DNA of 64,000 nt, taken from the NCBI RefSeq assembly GCF_016859125.1, contig NZ_CP069338.1, positions 6,573,501 to 6,637,500 on the forward strand. Reading direction: 5' to 3'. Shown here one piece after another: positions 1 to 9,019 of this stretch. The DNA comes from Archangium violaceum. Lineage in GTDB: Bacteria > Myxococcota > Myxococcia > Myxococcales > Myxococcaceae. Under the pieces are notes generated by a model. That model had not been told where the DNA came from. It was given only the letters and a program-made list of their open reading frames with translations, and ran no database searches. Positions within the stretch are counted from its first letter, which is position 1; every line of letters starts with the position of its first letter. A program made the position numbers and the translations under genes.

Positions 1-39
1 CTGCGCTCCGGCGGTGACATGAGGGAGGTGGCGGCGTGA
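1..39 (+). CDS. C-terminal end of the gene upstream of murG (probably ftsW)
   Basis: The first 12 codons read in frame [12 protein letters not shown] and end in TGA. This stop overlaps the GTG start of murG by four bases (GTGA), so the two genes are translationally coupled. In dcw clusters ftsW usually precedes murG, which suggests this is the FtsW tail. Too little sequence is present to prove it. Confidence 0.5.
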   Translation: MRSGGDMREVAA

Positions 40-1259
40 AGGTGCTCATCGCGGGCGGCGGTACGGGCGGACATCTGTACCCGGGCATCGCCCTGGCCGA
101 AGAGGTCGTCACGCGCCACCACGCCAACCAGGTGGTGTTCGTGGGGACGGAGCGGGGCCTGGAGTCCCGCGTGGTGCCCCGCGAGGGCTACCCCCTGGAG
201 CTCATCCAGGCGCAGGGCCTCAAGGGCAAGGGCTTCGTGGGCCTCATCAAGGGCCTGCTCGCGCTGCCCATGGCCTTCATCGCGTCCATCCGCATCCTCC
301 AGCGCCACAAGCCGGACGTGGTGGTGGGCGTGGGTGGCTACGCCAGCGGGCCCGTGGTGCTCGCGGCGGCGCTGATGGGCATCCCCACCGCGGTGCAGGA
401 GCAGAACGCGCTGCCCGGCCTCACCAACAAGCTGCTCGGCAGGTTCGTGCGCGTCGTCTTCACCGCCTTCGAGGAGGCGGGCGCCTTCTTCCCCTCGCGC
501 AAGGTTCAGCTCGTCGGCAACCCCATCCGCCGCAAGCTGATGGAGAACTTCCTGCGCTCGCGCGTGGCGCACGAGAAGTTCTCCCTGCTCGTCTTCGGCG
601 GCAGCCTCGGCGCGCGCGGCATCAACCAGCGGATGATCGACGCGCTGGACCACCTCCAGGACATCAAGGAGCAGCTCCACATCGTCCACCAGACGGGGAA
701 GAACGACCTCGAGTCGGTGCGCAAGGGCTACGCGGACAAGGGCTTCGCCGACCAGGCCCAGGTGGTGGAGTTCATCGAGGACATGTCCAGCGCGTACGCC
801 AGGGCGGAGCTCGTCGTCTGCCGGGCGGGCGCCACCACGCTCTCCGAGCTGACGGTGGCCAAGAAGGCCAGCATCCTCATTCCCTTCCCCTTCGCCACGG
901 ACAACCACCAGGAGGTGAATGCCCAGGCGCTGGTGAAGGCCGGCGCGGCGCTCATGTTCCGCGAGTCGGAGCTGACGGGGGAGAGGCTGGCCGCGGAGAT
1001 CCGCCGCCTCAAGGAGAACCCGGAGGCGCGCCGGCAGATGGAGAAGAAGGCGGGCCTGCTGGGCCGCCCCGAGGCCGCCAAGGAGCTGGCGGACGTGCTG
1101 GTGGACCTGATGGTGAAGACGTACGGGCCCTACGGCCGGGCCGAGGCCCGCGGCGAGGACCCCAACCCGAAGAAGCCGAAGAAGTCCAACGACGGCGAGA
1201 AGAAGCCCGGCGGCAGCGGCGAGACGCAGGCCGGTGGCAGCAGCGAGAAGCAGGTCTGA
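36..1259 (+). CDS. murG: UDP-GlcNAc:undecaprenyl-PP-MurNAc-pentapeptide GlcNAc transferase MurG
   Basis: MurG converts lipid I to lipid II on the inner face of the cytoplasmic membrane. The GT-B signature [11 protein letters not shown] lies at residues 7-17, and the C-terminal nucleotide-sugar lobe has [11 protein letters not shown] and [14 protein letters not shown]. The catalytic part ends near residue 360. It is followed by a tail of about 45 residues rich in Lys, Pro, Gly and Ser, not part of the usual MurG fold, which makes this protein (407 aa) longer than the usual 350-365. The GTG start overlaps the previous stop, and murC follows after 14 bases. Function is firm; the role of the tail is unknown. 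Confidence 0.97.
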   Translation: MKVLIAGGGTGGHLYPGIALAEEVVTRHHANQVVFVGTERGLESRVVPREGYPLELIQAQGLKGKGFVGLIKGLLALPMAFIASIRILQRHKPDVVVGVGGYASGPVVLAAALMGIPTAVQEQNALPGLTNKLLGRFVRVVFTAFEEAGAFFPSRKVQLVGNPIRRKLMENFLRSRVAHEKFSLLVFGGSLGARGINQRMIDALDHLQDIKEQLHIVHQTGKNDLESVRKGYADKGFADQAQVVEFIEDMSSAYARAELVVCRAGATTLSELTVAKKASILIPFPFATDNHQEVNAQALVKAGAALMFRESELTGERLAAEIRRLKENPEARRQMEKKAGLLGRPEAAKELADVLVDLMVKTYGPYGRAEARGEDPNPKKPKKSNDGEKKPGGSGETQAGGSSEKQV

Positions 1260-1273
1260 GGAGAACGACACCC

Positions 1274-2704
1274 GTGACGAACACCCGCCCCGCCAGGCCC
1301 GCGAGCCTCTTCAAGACGCGCCATGCCGCCCAGGTCCACTTCGTGGGCATCGGCGGCATCGGCATGAGCGGCATCGCCGAGGTGCTGCTCAACCAGGGCT
1401 ACCGGGTGTCCGGCTCGGACCTCAAGGCCAGCGACATCACCCGCCGTCTGCAGAAGCTGGGCGCCACCATCTTCGAGGGCCACCGCGCGGAGAACCTCGT
1501 GCAGGCGGACGTGGTCGTCATCTCCTCGGCGGTGCGCAAGGACAACCCCGAGGTCGTCACCGCGCGCCAGCGGAAGATTCCCGTCATCCCCCGCGCGGAG
1601 ATGCTCGCCGAGCTGATGCGGCTCAAGTACGCCGTCGCCGTCGCGGGCAGCCACGGCAAGACGACCACCACCTCCATGGTGGCCACCGTGCTCTCCGCCG
1701 CGGGCCTGGACCCGACGGCCGTGGTGGGCGGCAAGGTGAACGTGCTCGACTCCAACGCCAAGCTGGGCAAGAGCGAGCTGATGGTGGTGGAGGCCGACGA
1801 GAGCGACGGCAGCTTCCTGCACCTGCACCCCTCCATCTCCGTGGTCACCAACATCGACCCGGAGCACATGGACCACTACGGCACGCTGGACAACCTGAAG
1901 GAGGCCTTCACGGCCTTCTGCAACCGCGTGCCCTTCTACGGCCTCAACGTCCTGTGCCTGGACAACCCCAACGTGCAGTCGCTGCTGCCGGGGCTGGAGA
2001 AGCGCTTCGTCACCTACGGCAGCTCGCACATGGCGGACTACCGGCTGGAGGGCGTGCGGCTGGAGGGCTTCACCACCCGCTTCGAGGCCTTCCGGCGCGA
2101 CGAGCCGCTCGGTGAGTTCCGCGTCCGCATGGTGGGCGCGCACAACGCCCTCAACGCCCTGGCCGTCATCGCCGTGGCCGAGGAGATGGACATCCCCCTG
2201 GACGTGGTGCGCAGCGCGCTGTCCGAGTTCGGCGGCGTGCAGCGGCGCTTCACCGTGCGCGGCGAGGTGGCCGGCGTCACCGTGGTGGACGACTACGGGC
2301 ACCACCCCACCGAGGTGCAGGCCACGCTCGCGGGCGCCCGGCGCGCCTTCGGCAAGCGGCTCGTGGTGGCCTTCCAGCCCCACCGCTACACGCGCACCCA
2401 TGATCTGCTGAAGGAGTTCGCCACCTCCTTCAACGACGCGGACCTCGTCTTCATCACCAGTGTCTACGCCGCGGGCGAGGAGCCCATCCCCGGCGCCACG
2501 GGCGACGCGCTGGTCGACGCCGTCCGCGCGCACGGCCACCGCGACGTCACCTTCGTGGAGAAGCGCACGGACATCGCCCGGACGTTGCTGCCCCGGCTGC
2601 GCGAGGGGGACATCGTCGTCACCCTGGGCGCCGGTGACATCACCCAGGTGGGCCCCGAGCTCGTCGAGCTGCTCAAGCAGCACGGCACGGTGAAGGGCGA
2701 CTAG
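1274..2704 (+). CDS. murC: UDP-N-acetylmuramate--L-alanine ligase MurC
   Basis: This cytoplasmic Mur ligase adds L-alanine to UDP-MurNAc, the first step of stem peptide synthesis. The N-terminal UDP-binding fold has [14 protein letters not shown], the ATP loop is [12 protein letters not shown], and the C-terminal domain carries [10 protein letters not shown] and FQPHRYTRT, all typical of MurC. The length (476 aa) is normal. The GTG at 1274 is chosen because it precedes the conserved N-terminus by a short basic leader and follows murG closely. murB starts three bases after the stop, consistent with one operon. Confidence 0.97.
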   Translation: MTNTRPARPASLFKTRHAAQVHFVGIGGIGMSGIAEVLLNQGYRVSGSDLKASDITRRLQKLGATIFEGHRAENLVQADVVVISSAVRKDNPEVVTARQRKIPVIPRAEMLAELMRLKYAVAVAGSHGKTTTTSMVATVLSAAGLDPTAVVGGKVNVLDSNAKLGKSELMVVEADESDGSFLHLHPSISVVTNIDPEHMDHYGTLDNLKEAFTAFCNRVPFYGLNVLCLDNPNVQSLLPGLEKRFVTYGSSHMADYRLEGVRLEGFTTRFEAFRRDEPLGEFRVRMVGAHNALNALAVIAVAEEMDIPLDVVRSALSEFGGVQRRFTVRGEVAGVTVVDDYGHHPTEVQATLAGARRAFGKRLVVAFQPHRYTRTHDLLKEFATSFNDADLVFITSVYAAGEEPIPGATGDALVDAVRAHGHRDVTFVEKRTDIARTLLPRLREGDIVVTLGAGDITQVGPELVELLKQHGTVKGD

Positions 2705-2707
2705 CGG

Positions 2708-3640
2708 ATGGCGGCGGTCCTCACATCGTCTCTGCCCGAGCGGCTGGGGCGCCTGACCGGTATTGACGTGACGGCGGGGGCGCCGCTCGCGCCCCTCACC
2801 AGTGTGCGCGTGGGCGGCCCGGCCGAGGCGCTCGTGCGCCCGCGTTCCCCGGACGCCCTGGTGGCCCTGCTGCGCTTCGTGCGCGAGGAGGGCGTGCCCC
2901 TCACGGTGCTCGGCGGCGGGGCCAACTCCCTGGTGGGCGATGGGGGCATTCCGGGCGTCACCCTGAAGCTGCCGGGGGACCTGTTCCCCGAGCTGGCCGA
3001 CGTGGGCGCGGAGGAGGGGAGGCTCACCCTCGGCGCGGGCGCGGCCATCGTCCGGCTCTGCAACCAGATGCGCTCCCACGGGCTGGTGGGCGCCGAGTTC
3101 CTCGCCGGCATCCCCGGCACGCTGGGCGGCGCCGTCACCATGAACGCGGGCACCAAGAACGGCGAGTGCTTCCGCGTGGTGGAGGCGGTGGAGGTGGCCA
3201 CCGCGGACGGGCTCGGGTGGCTCTCCAAGGCGGACATTCCGCACCGCTACCGGCACTCGGAGCTGCCCCCGGGCGGCGTGGTGACACGCGTGCGCTTCCT
3301 GCTGCGCAAGGGCGACATCGAGGCCTCCAGGAAGGCCATGGACGAGGACCTCGCCTACCGCAAGCGCAGCCAGCCGCTCAGCCAGCCCAACTTCGGCAGC
3401 GTCTTCACGAACCCGCCGGGCGACTTCGCCGGGCGCCTCATCGAGAGCGTGGGCCTCAAGGGCCACGTCATCGGCCGCGCGCAGGTGTCCACCCTGCACG
3501 CCAACTGGATCGTCAACCTGGGCGGCGCCACCGCCCACGATGTCCTCTCCCTCCTCACCCTCATGCGGTCGCGCGTGCGGGAGGAGCTGGGGGTCGAGCT
3601 CCAACCCGAAGTCAAGCGTGTAGGGGTCTTCCTGCCATGA
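2708..3640 (+). CDS. murB: UDP-N-acetylenolpyruvoylglucosamine reductase MurB
   Basis: MurB is the FAD enzyme that reduces UDP-GlcNAc-enolpyruvate to UDP-MurNAc in the cytoplasm. The FAD-binding (PCMH) fold is visible in VLGGGANSLVGDGG and LAGIPGTLGGAVTMNAG. The substrate-binding part has QPNFGSVFTNPPG, whose Ser is the expected catalytic proton donor, and the C-terminus has LQPEVKRVG with the conserved Glu. The short QPNFGSVF form is that of the compact type II enzymes, matching the 310-residue length. Its stop overlaps the ddl start (ATGA). Confidence 0.96.
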   Translation: MAAVLTSSLPERLGRLTGIDVTAGAPLAPLTSVRVGGPAEALVRPRSPDALVALLRFVREEGVPLTVLGGGANSLVGDGGIPGVTLKLPGDLFPELADVGAEEGRLTLGAGAAIVRLCNQMRSHGLVGAEFLAGIPGTLGGAVTMNAGTKNGECFRVVEAVEVATADGLGWLSKADIPHRYRHSELPPGGVVTRVRFLLRKGDIEASRKAMDEDLAYRKRSQPLSQPNFGSVFTNPPGDFAGRLIESVGLKGHVIGRAQVSTLHANWIVNLGGATAHDVLSLLTLMRSRVREELGVELQPEVKRVGVFLP

Positions 3641-4581
3641 GCGGATTCTCCAAGGACGAGCTGAAGCGGAAGAAGGTGGGAGTGCTGCTCGGGGGCCTGT
3701 CCTCCGAGCGCGAGGTGTCCCTGCGCACCGGCGCCGCCGTGGCCAAGGCCCTGCGGGGACTCGGCTACGACGTGGTGGAGATCGACGTGGGCAAGGACCT
3801 GCCCGCGCGCCTCACGGCGGAGAAGGTGGAGGTGGCCTTCATCGCCCTCCACGGCCGCTACGGCGAGGACGGCTGCATCCAGGGTCTGCTCGAGTGCATG
3901 TTCATCCCCTACACGGGCAGCGGCGTCATGGCCTCGTCCCTGGGCATGGACAAGGTCTTCGCCAAGCAGGTCTTCGTCGCCCACGGCATTCCCACTCCGC
4001 CCTACCGCGCCTTCCAGAGCGCCGACGAGGCCCGGGCCGCCGTGGACTCGCTGCCCTTCGGCCTCCCCGCCGTCGTCAAGCCCTCCCGCGAGGGCAGCAG
4101 CGTGGGCGTCGCCATCTGCAAGACGCGCGAGGAGTACCTCGCCGCCGTGGAGGCCGCCTCCACGCTCGCCGGCTCCATCCTCGTGGAGCAGTACGTCAAG
4201 GGCCGCGAGGTGCAGGGCGGCGTCCTCGAGAACGAGGCCCTGGGCGTCATCGAGGTGGTGGCCGCGCGTGAGTTCTACGACTACCAGGCCAAGTACCAGT
4301 CCGGTGGAACCACCCAGTACCTCTTCCCCGCACCCCTCCCGCAGGATCAGTATGAGCGTGTGAACCAGCTCTGCCTTGCCGCTCATCGTGCGCTCGGGTG
4401 CAGTGGAGGTTCCCGCTCGGACGTCATCCTGACGCCGTCCGGGGACATCTTCCTGCTGGAGATCAACACGCTGCCGGGAATGACCGAGTCCAGCCTGCTG
4501 CCGAAGATCGCCGCGGGCCGGGGCATCGACTTTCCTGGCCTCTGCGAGCGTCTCCTGCTAGGGGCCAGTCTCAAGGCTTGA
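3637..4581 (+). CDS. ddl: D-alanine--D-alanine ligase
   Basis: This ATP-grasp ligase makes the D-Ala-D-Ala dipeptide that MurF adds to the stem peptide. Visible family motifs are GGLSSEREVSLRTG near the N-terminus, VKPSREGSSVGV in the ATP-grasp core, and EINTLPGMTESSLLPK with the metal and substrate ligands near the C-terminus. The frame is open further upstream inside murB, but ATG 3637 is the start: it overlaps the murB stop as ATGA and gives the normal length of 314 aa. The gene belongs to the dcw operon. Confidence 0.96.
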   Translation: MSGFSKDELKRKKVGVLLGGLSSEREVSLRTGAAVAKALRGLGYDVVEIDVGKDLPARLTAEKVEVAFIALHGRYGEDGCIQGLLECMFIPYTGSGVMASSLGMDKVFAKQVFVAHGIPTPPYRAFQSADEARAAVDSLPFGLPAVVKPSREGSSVGVAICKTREEYLAAVEAASTLAGSILVEQYVKGREVQGGVLENEALGVIEVVAAREFYDYQAKYQSGGTTQYLFPAPLPQDQYERVNQLCLAAHRALGCSGGSRSDVILTPSGDIFLLEINTLPGMTESSLLPKIAAGRGIDFPGLCERLLLGASLKA

Positions 4582-4635
4582 GAAAACCCCCCGAAGGATC
4601 ATGAGGGCTTGCCGGTCCCTTCAGCGGGACCCGGG

Positions 4636-4659
4636 CGCTACAGCGACGTCGCTGTAGCG
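4636..4659. promoter_or_regulatory. 24-bp perfect palindrome in the ddl-ftsQ gap
   Basis: The half-site CGCTACAGCGAC is followed directly by its exact reverse complement. It sits in the 128-bp gap between ddl and ftsQ, the only sizeable gap in this part of the operon. A smaller inverted repeat (GGTCCC at 4614-4619 and GGGACC at 4626-4631) lies just before it. There is no T-run, so an operator or RNA processing hairpin is more likely than a rho-independent terminator. Confidence 0.55.
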
Positions 4660-4709
4660 AAAAACTGGCGTGGAGATCCAACCGCGCGCAGCATGCGCCG
4701 ACGCACACC

Positions 4710-5561
4710 ATGGCATTCGGTAAGTCCAAGAACCGTCGTCGCCAGGACGCCGCCCAGACGAAGGAGGCGGTGACGGGAGCCGTGCGCACGCACGGACCCG
4801 GCCTGCTCAAGGCCATCCTACTGACGGGTCTGACAGTCGCCTTGGTGTGGGGCGGCATCGAGCTGCGGCGCTGGGCGCTGAGCTCGCCGACCTTCCTCCT
4901 GAAGGAGACGACCTTCAGCGGGCTGCAGCGGGCCACGCCGGGCGAGCTGCTCAAGCTGTCCGGGCTGACGGTGGGGCAGAACCTGTGGGCGCTGGACGTG
5001 GGGGCGCTCGAGCGCGCCATGTCCACCCACCCGTGGGTGCGCGAGGTGGCGGTGCGGCGGCACTTCCCGGCCAGCGTGTCCGTGGAAGTGGTGGAGCACG
5101 CGCCGGCGGCGCTGGCGGTGCTCGGAGACCTGTACCTGCTGGACGAGGACGGCGAGCCCTTCAAGCGGCTGCAGCCCGGGGACACGCTGGATCTGCCGCT
5201 CGTCACGGGGGTGGACCGGGAGGACTACATCGCGGACGAGGCGAAGACGCGCGAGCGCTACCGCCAGGCGCTCGCGGTGGCGCACGCCTACGCGGCCACG
5301 CAGCCCGGCAAGCGCGAGCGGCTGAGCGAGGTGCGGATGGTGGCGGAGGGGATGGTGTTGGTGATGGCGGACGGGATGGAGGTGCGGATGGGGGAGGGGG
5401 AGACGGACGCCAAACTTCAGCGGCTCTCGCGCGTGCGCGAGGAGCTGCGAGCCCGCGGCCTGGCCGCGGAGGTCATCCACCTGGAGAACCGGGCCCGGCC
5501 CGGCTGGGTGGCGGTGAAGCTTTCGAGCCCTGTCTCCGAGAGGAACGGGGCCTCGCAGTAG
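4710..5561 (+). CDS. ftsQ: Cell division protein FtsQ
   Basis: FtsQ is a bitopic inner membrane divisome protein that bridges FtsK/FtsA and the FtsB-FtsL pair. The 283-residue product has a basic cytoplasmic N-terminus (KSKNRRRQDA), one membrane segment at about residues 30-50 (LKAILLTGLTVALVWGGIEL), and then a periplasmic POTRA domain (FLLKETTFSGL to VEVVEHAPAALAV). The region after POTRA is the less conserved FtsQ beta domain. ATG 4710 is the first start giving the complete basic leader. Position between ddl and ftsA supports the call. Confidence 0.9.
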   Translation: MAFGKSKNRRRQDAAQTKEAVTGAVRTHGPGLLKAILLTGLTVALVWGGIELRRWALSSPTFLLKETTFSGLQRATPGELLKLSGLTVGQNLWALDVGALERAMSTHPWVREVAVRRHFPASVSVEVVEHAPAALAVLGDLYLLDEDGEPFKRLQPGDTLDLPLVTGVDREDYIADEAKTRERYRQALAVAHAYAATQPGKRERLSEVRMVAEGMVLVMADGMEVRMGEGETDAKLQRLSRVREELRARGLAAEVIHLENRARPGWVAVKLSSPVSERNGASQ

Positions 5562-5605
5562 GAACGCGCCCCTTTCACGAGAGTGGGGGGCCTGGGAGGG
5601 TTGTC

Positions 5606-6838
5606 ATGGCGAAGCAGAAGTCCGGGGAGATCATCGTCGGCCTCGACATCGGCACGACGAAGATCTGCGCCATCGTCGGCGAGCTGACCGACAGCGGAAT
5701 CGACATCATCGGCATCGGTACGCACCCATCGAAGGGCCTCCGCAAGGGCGTGGTGGTCAATATCGAGGCGACCGTGTCCTCCATCCGCCGCGCGGTGGAG
5801 GAGGCCGAGCTGATGGCCGGTGCGGAGATCTCCCACGTGTACACCGGCATCGCCGGTGGCCACATCAAGGGCTTCAATTCGCAGGGAATCGTGGCGGTGA
5901 AGGACAAGGAGGTCCGCGAGGCGGACATCGCCCGCGTCATCGACGCCGCCAAGGCCGTGGCGATCCCGCTGGACCGGGAGGTCATCCACGTCCTGCCGCA
6001 GGAGTTCATCATCGACGACCAGGGCGGCATCAAGGAGCCCCTGGGGATGGCGGGCGTGCGCCTGGAGGCGAAGGTGCACATCGTGACGGGTGCGGTGTCG
6101 AGCGCGCAGAACATCGTGAAGTGCGCCAACCGCACGGGCCTGAACGTGGCGGACATCGTGCTGCAGCCGCTCGCGTCGGCCGAGGCGGTGCTGGGAGAGG
6201 ACGAGAAGGAGCTGGGCGTGTGCCTGGTGGACATCGGCGGGGGCACGACGGACATCGCCATCTTCTCGGGCGGCTCCATCGTGCACACGGCGGTGATTGC
6301 GCTGGGCGGCAACAACCTGACGAGCGACATCGCGATTGGCCTGCGCACCCCGGCGCACGAGGCCGAGCGCATCAAGCAGAAGTTCGGCTGCGCGCTGGCG
6401 TCCATGGTGAACAAGGACGAGACCATCGAGGTGCCGAGCGTGGGTGGGCGGCAGCCGCGGGTGCTCGGGCGGCAGATTCTGTGTGAGATCCTGGAGCCGC
6501 GCGTGGAGGAGATCTTCCAGCTCGTGCACCGGGAGATCCAGAAGTGCGGCTATGAGGACCTGCTGGCCTCGGGCGTGGTGATTACCGGTGGCTCGACGCT
6601 GCTGGCGGGAATGCCGGAGCTGGCCGAGGAAGTGATTGGGTTGCCGGTGCGCCGGGGCATGCCGCGAGGGATTGGCGGGCTGGTGGACGTGGTGAAGAGC
6701 CCGATGTACGCGACGGGCGTGGGCCTGGTGGTCTACGGGGCCAAGCACCTGGATCGGCGGATGTTCCGCATCCGCGAGGAGAACGTCTACAAGAAGGTCA
6801 AGGGCCGCATGCGCGAGTGGCTCGAGGAGATCTTCTAG
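5606..6838 (+). CDS. ftsA: Cell division protein FtsA
   Basis: FtsA is an actin-like ATPase that tethers FtsZ filaments to the membrane and recruits later divisome proteins. The actin-fold motifs are VGLDIGTTKICAIVGE (phosphate 1, residues 11-26), CLVDIGGGTTDIAIF (phosphate 2, about 206-220) and VVITGGSTLLAGM (adenosine). The C-terminus, YKKVKGRMREWLEEIF, is the amphipathic membrane-targeting helix. The frame is open far upstream, but ATG 5606 has a GGGAGG ribosome site and gives the usual 410 aa. Unusually, ftsZ does not follow; a terminator does. Confidence 0.97.
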   Translation: MAKQKSGEIIVGLDIGTTKICAIVGELTDSGIDIIGIGTHPSKGLRKGVVVNIEATVSSIRRAVEEAELMAGAEISHVYTGIAGGHIKGFNSQGIVAVKDKEVREADIARVIDAAKAVAIPLDREVIHVLPQEFIIDDQGGIKEPLGMAGVRLEAKVHIVTGAVSSAQNIVKCANRTGLNVADIVLQPLASAEAVLGEDEKELGVCLVDIGGGTTDIAIFSGGSIVHTAVIALGGNNLTSDIAIGLRTPAHEAERIKQKFGCALASMVNKDETIEVPSVGGRQPRVLGRQILCEILEPRVEEIFQLVHREIQKCGYEDLLASGVVITGGSTLLAGMPELAEEVIGLPVRRGMPRGIGGLVDVVKSPMYATGVGLVVYGAKHLDRRMFRIREENVYKKVKGRMREWLEEIF

Positions 6839-6865
6839 TCAGTCTCCGCAGTCTTGCCGTACCCC

Positions 6866-6903
6866 ACCGGGGCCGCTCTCCTCCCAGCGGCCCCGGTTTT
6901 TTT
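6866..6903 (+). terminator. Rho-independent terminator after ftsA
   Basis: A 12-bp perfect stem (ACCGGGGCCGCT at 6866-6877, AGCGGCCCCGGT at 6886-6897) encloses an 8-base loop and runs into seven T residues. It lies 27 bases after the ftsA stop and should end dcw transcription before the accessory island. Confidence 0.93.
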
Positions 6904-6999
6904 CCATTCCATTTCAGGTCTCTAGAGGAATGCGGAGGCGTAGGCCGCAGCGCGGCTGAGCTGTCATTCTCCCAAGGGCAGCGGACAGTGGACGGTTTC

Positions 7000-8313
7000 A
7001 TGGAAAATGACCGGGTTCTTCGTCTGACTCTCGCCTTGGGTCTGTTGCTGGTTCAGGCCTGCTTGATGCCCGTTGTCTCTCCTGACGGCGCTCCCTCCCA
7101 TTTCAAAGGGCCGGATGTGCAGGTGAGCCAACTGCCGGATGGTAGGCTCCGTCTTGTCCCCCCGCCGCTATCCTTGGAGCCGGCTCTACAACGTATGTCC
7201 ATGGAGGAGGCTCGGAGCGCGCTGCGCGGGTTCCGGGCGGTCCTGGTCAGTCATCCGCCCAGGAGCCTGCGGACGATTTCGTTCTCTGGCTGCGCAGGTC
7301 CGCTAGGGTCTACTCAGTGGGAGCAATCCCTGCGCGAGCAGTTCATCGCCCGCTACGGCACTCCGTTGGTCCCACTGCCCGATTGCCTGGAGGACAGTGC
7401 CTTGTTCATGGCCCTGCGCCTGTCCACCCGGTTCATGCCCGTGGGCGTGCGTGAGGCCGCCCAAGCGCTCTTCAATGACCCCGCCTTTCTCGCGGGAGTT
7501 GCGATTGCGTTGATCGTCTACCTCGTCGCCTGGGTAGCGCCCGAGCCCATTTTCACCAAGAGCTTTGCCATGGCCGCCACGGTGCTGCTGGCCTCCGTCT
7601 TCACCGTCGCGGAAATCGCCCATGTGGGTGTTGTCGCCTGGGGTCTGTACCAGGACACCCAGGGTCGTCGCACCCTGAAGGAGATCGAGGCCGCAGCAGA
7701 GCGGTTTGGCAAGGCAATGGGCGGTGTGGGTTTACGAATATTGGTGATGGTGGCGAGTTGGGGGGTGGCAAAGGGGCTTCCGAGGGTGCCTCCAGGCGGG
7801 GGTTGGGCATGGCTCAAGCAGCGGCGCCTTTCCGTGGTGGGTGGGATGGAACTGACCGAGGTCGTCTCCGTTCAGGCCACGTCTGTCCATGCCATGGCGG
7901 ATGGCTCCTTGGTAATAGCGGGTGTATCCGCCGGCACCACCGCTCAGGTATTTCGCAGTGCTTGCAAGGACGGCTCACTCAGGGTGCCAGGCTTCACCTG
8001 GCATCACCTCGCTACGAACAAGAATGAGATATCTGATTTGAGAGGTGGTCCCTGGACACCCTTGTTCACGGCGATCTTCGCTCAAGCGGGAATGACCCTG
8101 GATGCTGATGAGAACCAGGTCTTCCTGAAGGGCCACGGAGGTCCTCACCCCGAGGAGTATCACGAGGAGGTTCACAGGCGACTCAGGGAGGCCATCAAAG
8201 ACTGTAGGACCCAGCAACTGTGCCGAGCCAGGTTGGTGGATGAGTTGAAACGGATTTCAGATGAAGTCTGCACTCCCGGAACCAGACTCCACCGTTTGTT
8301 GACGAAGACTTGA
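7000..8313 (+). CDS. SitA-like polymorphic toxin lipoprotein with C-terminal AHH nuclease domain
   Basis: The 437-residue product begins with a lipoprotein signal peptide (lipobox LVQAC, Cys21). The middle part, with APEPIFTKSFAMAA and two predicted membrane helices (about 163-180 and 187-216), resembles the myxobacterial SitA5/TIGR02269 lipoproteins. SitA proteins are passed between cells by outer membrane exchange and kill recipients lacking the immunity protein. The C-terminus is an AHH-type HNH/endonuclease VII domain with W334-H335-H336, H379, H383 and Y387. ATG 7000 is chosen because it starts the signal peptide. An imm11 gene follows after 20 bases. No sitB is visible. Third codon positions look richer in A/T than in the dcw genes, suggesting transfer. 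Confidence 0.78.
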   Translation: MENDRVLRLTLALGLLLVQACLMPVVSPDGAPSHFKGPDVQVSQLPDGRLRLVPPPLSLEPALQRMSMEEARSALRGFRAVLVSHPPRSLRTISFSGCAGPLGSTQWEQSLREQFIARYGTPLVPLPDCLEDSALFMALRLSTRFMPVGVREAAQALFNDPAFLAGVAIALIVYLVAWVAPEPIFTKSFAMAATVLLASVFTVAEIAHVGVVAWGLYQDTQGRRTLKEIEAAAERFGKAMGGVGLRILVMVASWGVAKGLPRVPPGGGWAWLKQRRLSVVGGMELTEVVSVQATSVHAMADGSLVIAGVSAGTTAQVFRSACKDGSLRVPGFTWHHLATNKNEISDLRGGPWTPLFTAIFAQAGMTLDADENQVFLKGHGGPHPEEYHEEVHRRLREAIKDCRTQQLCRARLVDELKRISDEVCTPGTRLHRLLTKT

Positions 8314-8333
8314 AGCCAGGACGGAGGAGCTTC

Positions 8334-8897
8334 ATGAAATACTACGATCTGCTCAGTAACATGCGCCTCCCTGGGCGCTGGGTCCTCGCGGATCCCGTCG
8401 ATGCGCATGGACAGGCGGTCGACCCCTGGCAGTTCGACAAGGGTCGTCTCCTCAAACCTGAAGGCAAGCTCGTACTGCACCAGGTTCGTCCAGGGAGCGC
8501 GCTCGACTTCAGCTTTACCACCCTTACAATTCCGGTGGTTCATGGCCGGGTCGTATCCCTTTGTGAACGCCTGGGTCTACAGCAGCAAGTGCAGTTCCTT
8601 CCCGCACAGGTGGAAGGCCAGTCCGAGCCGTACTTCATTCTCAATTCGCTTCGCATCATCCGTTGCATTGATGATGCGCGTTGCGAAGAGGTGCGCTACT
8701 GGCGTCTGGAGGATGGAGACCCCGATAGGGTGGGGCAGTACCGTGTCGTTGCGGGCATGCGCATCGAACCGAGCAAGGTGGGCGACTCCCACATCTTCCG
8801 TCCTTGGGGTTGGAGTGTGGCCCTCCTCGTTTCGGAGCGCCTCAAGCAAGTCATGGAGGAGGAGCGCATCACGGGAACGAAGTTCGTTGAGGTTTGA
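8334..8897 (+). CDS. Imm11-family (DUF1629) immunity protein for the adjacent toxin
   Basis: The 187-residue product has the pattern I know from myxobacterial imm11 proteins: YYDLLSNMRLPGRWVLADP at the start, LTIPVVHGRV in the middle, and GWSVALLVSERLKQ then ITGTKFVEV at the end. Such genes sit directly downstream of AHH toxins and should neutralise the nuclease in siblings. ATG 8334 is preferred over the TTG at 8310 because GGAGGA lies 6 bases upstream and the conserved domain starts there. There is no signal peptide, so it acts in the cytoplasm. The substrate pairing is inferred from position. Confidence 0.8.
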   Translation: MKYYDLLSNMRLPGRWVLADPVDAHGQAVDPWQFDKGRLLKPEGKLVLHQVRPGSALDFSFTTLTIPVVHGRVVSLCERLGLQQQVQFLPAQVEGQSEPYFILNSLRIIRCIDDARCEEVRYWRLEDGDPDRVGQYRVVAGMRIEPSKVGDSHIFRPWGWSVALLVSERLKQVMEEERITGTKFVEV

Positions 8898-9019
8898 TTC
8901 CGTAGGGGCAAATTCGAGGATAGCGCAGGGGCATCAGAGGGATCCGGGACGGTAGAGGTGGCTCGGATAACAACAGCGGGAATGCAACTGCGTTCGAAAT
9001 CGTAGTTCTCCCTCCGCGC

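Noticed and set aside
1130-3604. 824-codon open frame on the minus strand across murG-murC-murB
   Set aside because: It mirrors the GC3 bias of the real genes on the other strand, is rich in His, Gly and Arg, has no domain, and lies wholly inside well-supported genes.
4614-4631. GGTCCC/GGGACC hairpin after ddl as an operon terminator
   Set aside because: Short stem, no T-run, and ftsQ-ftsA clearly continue the cluster.
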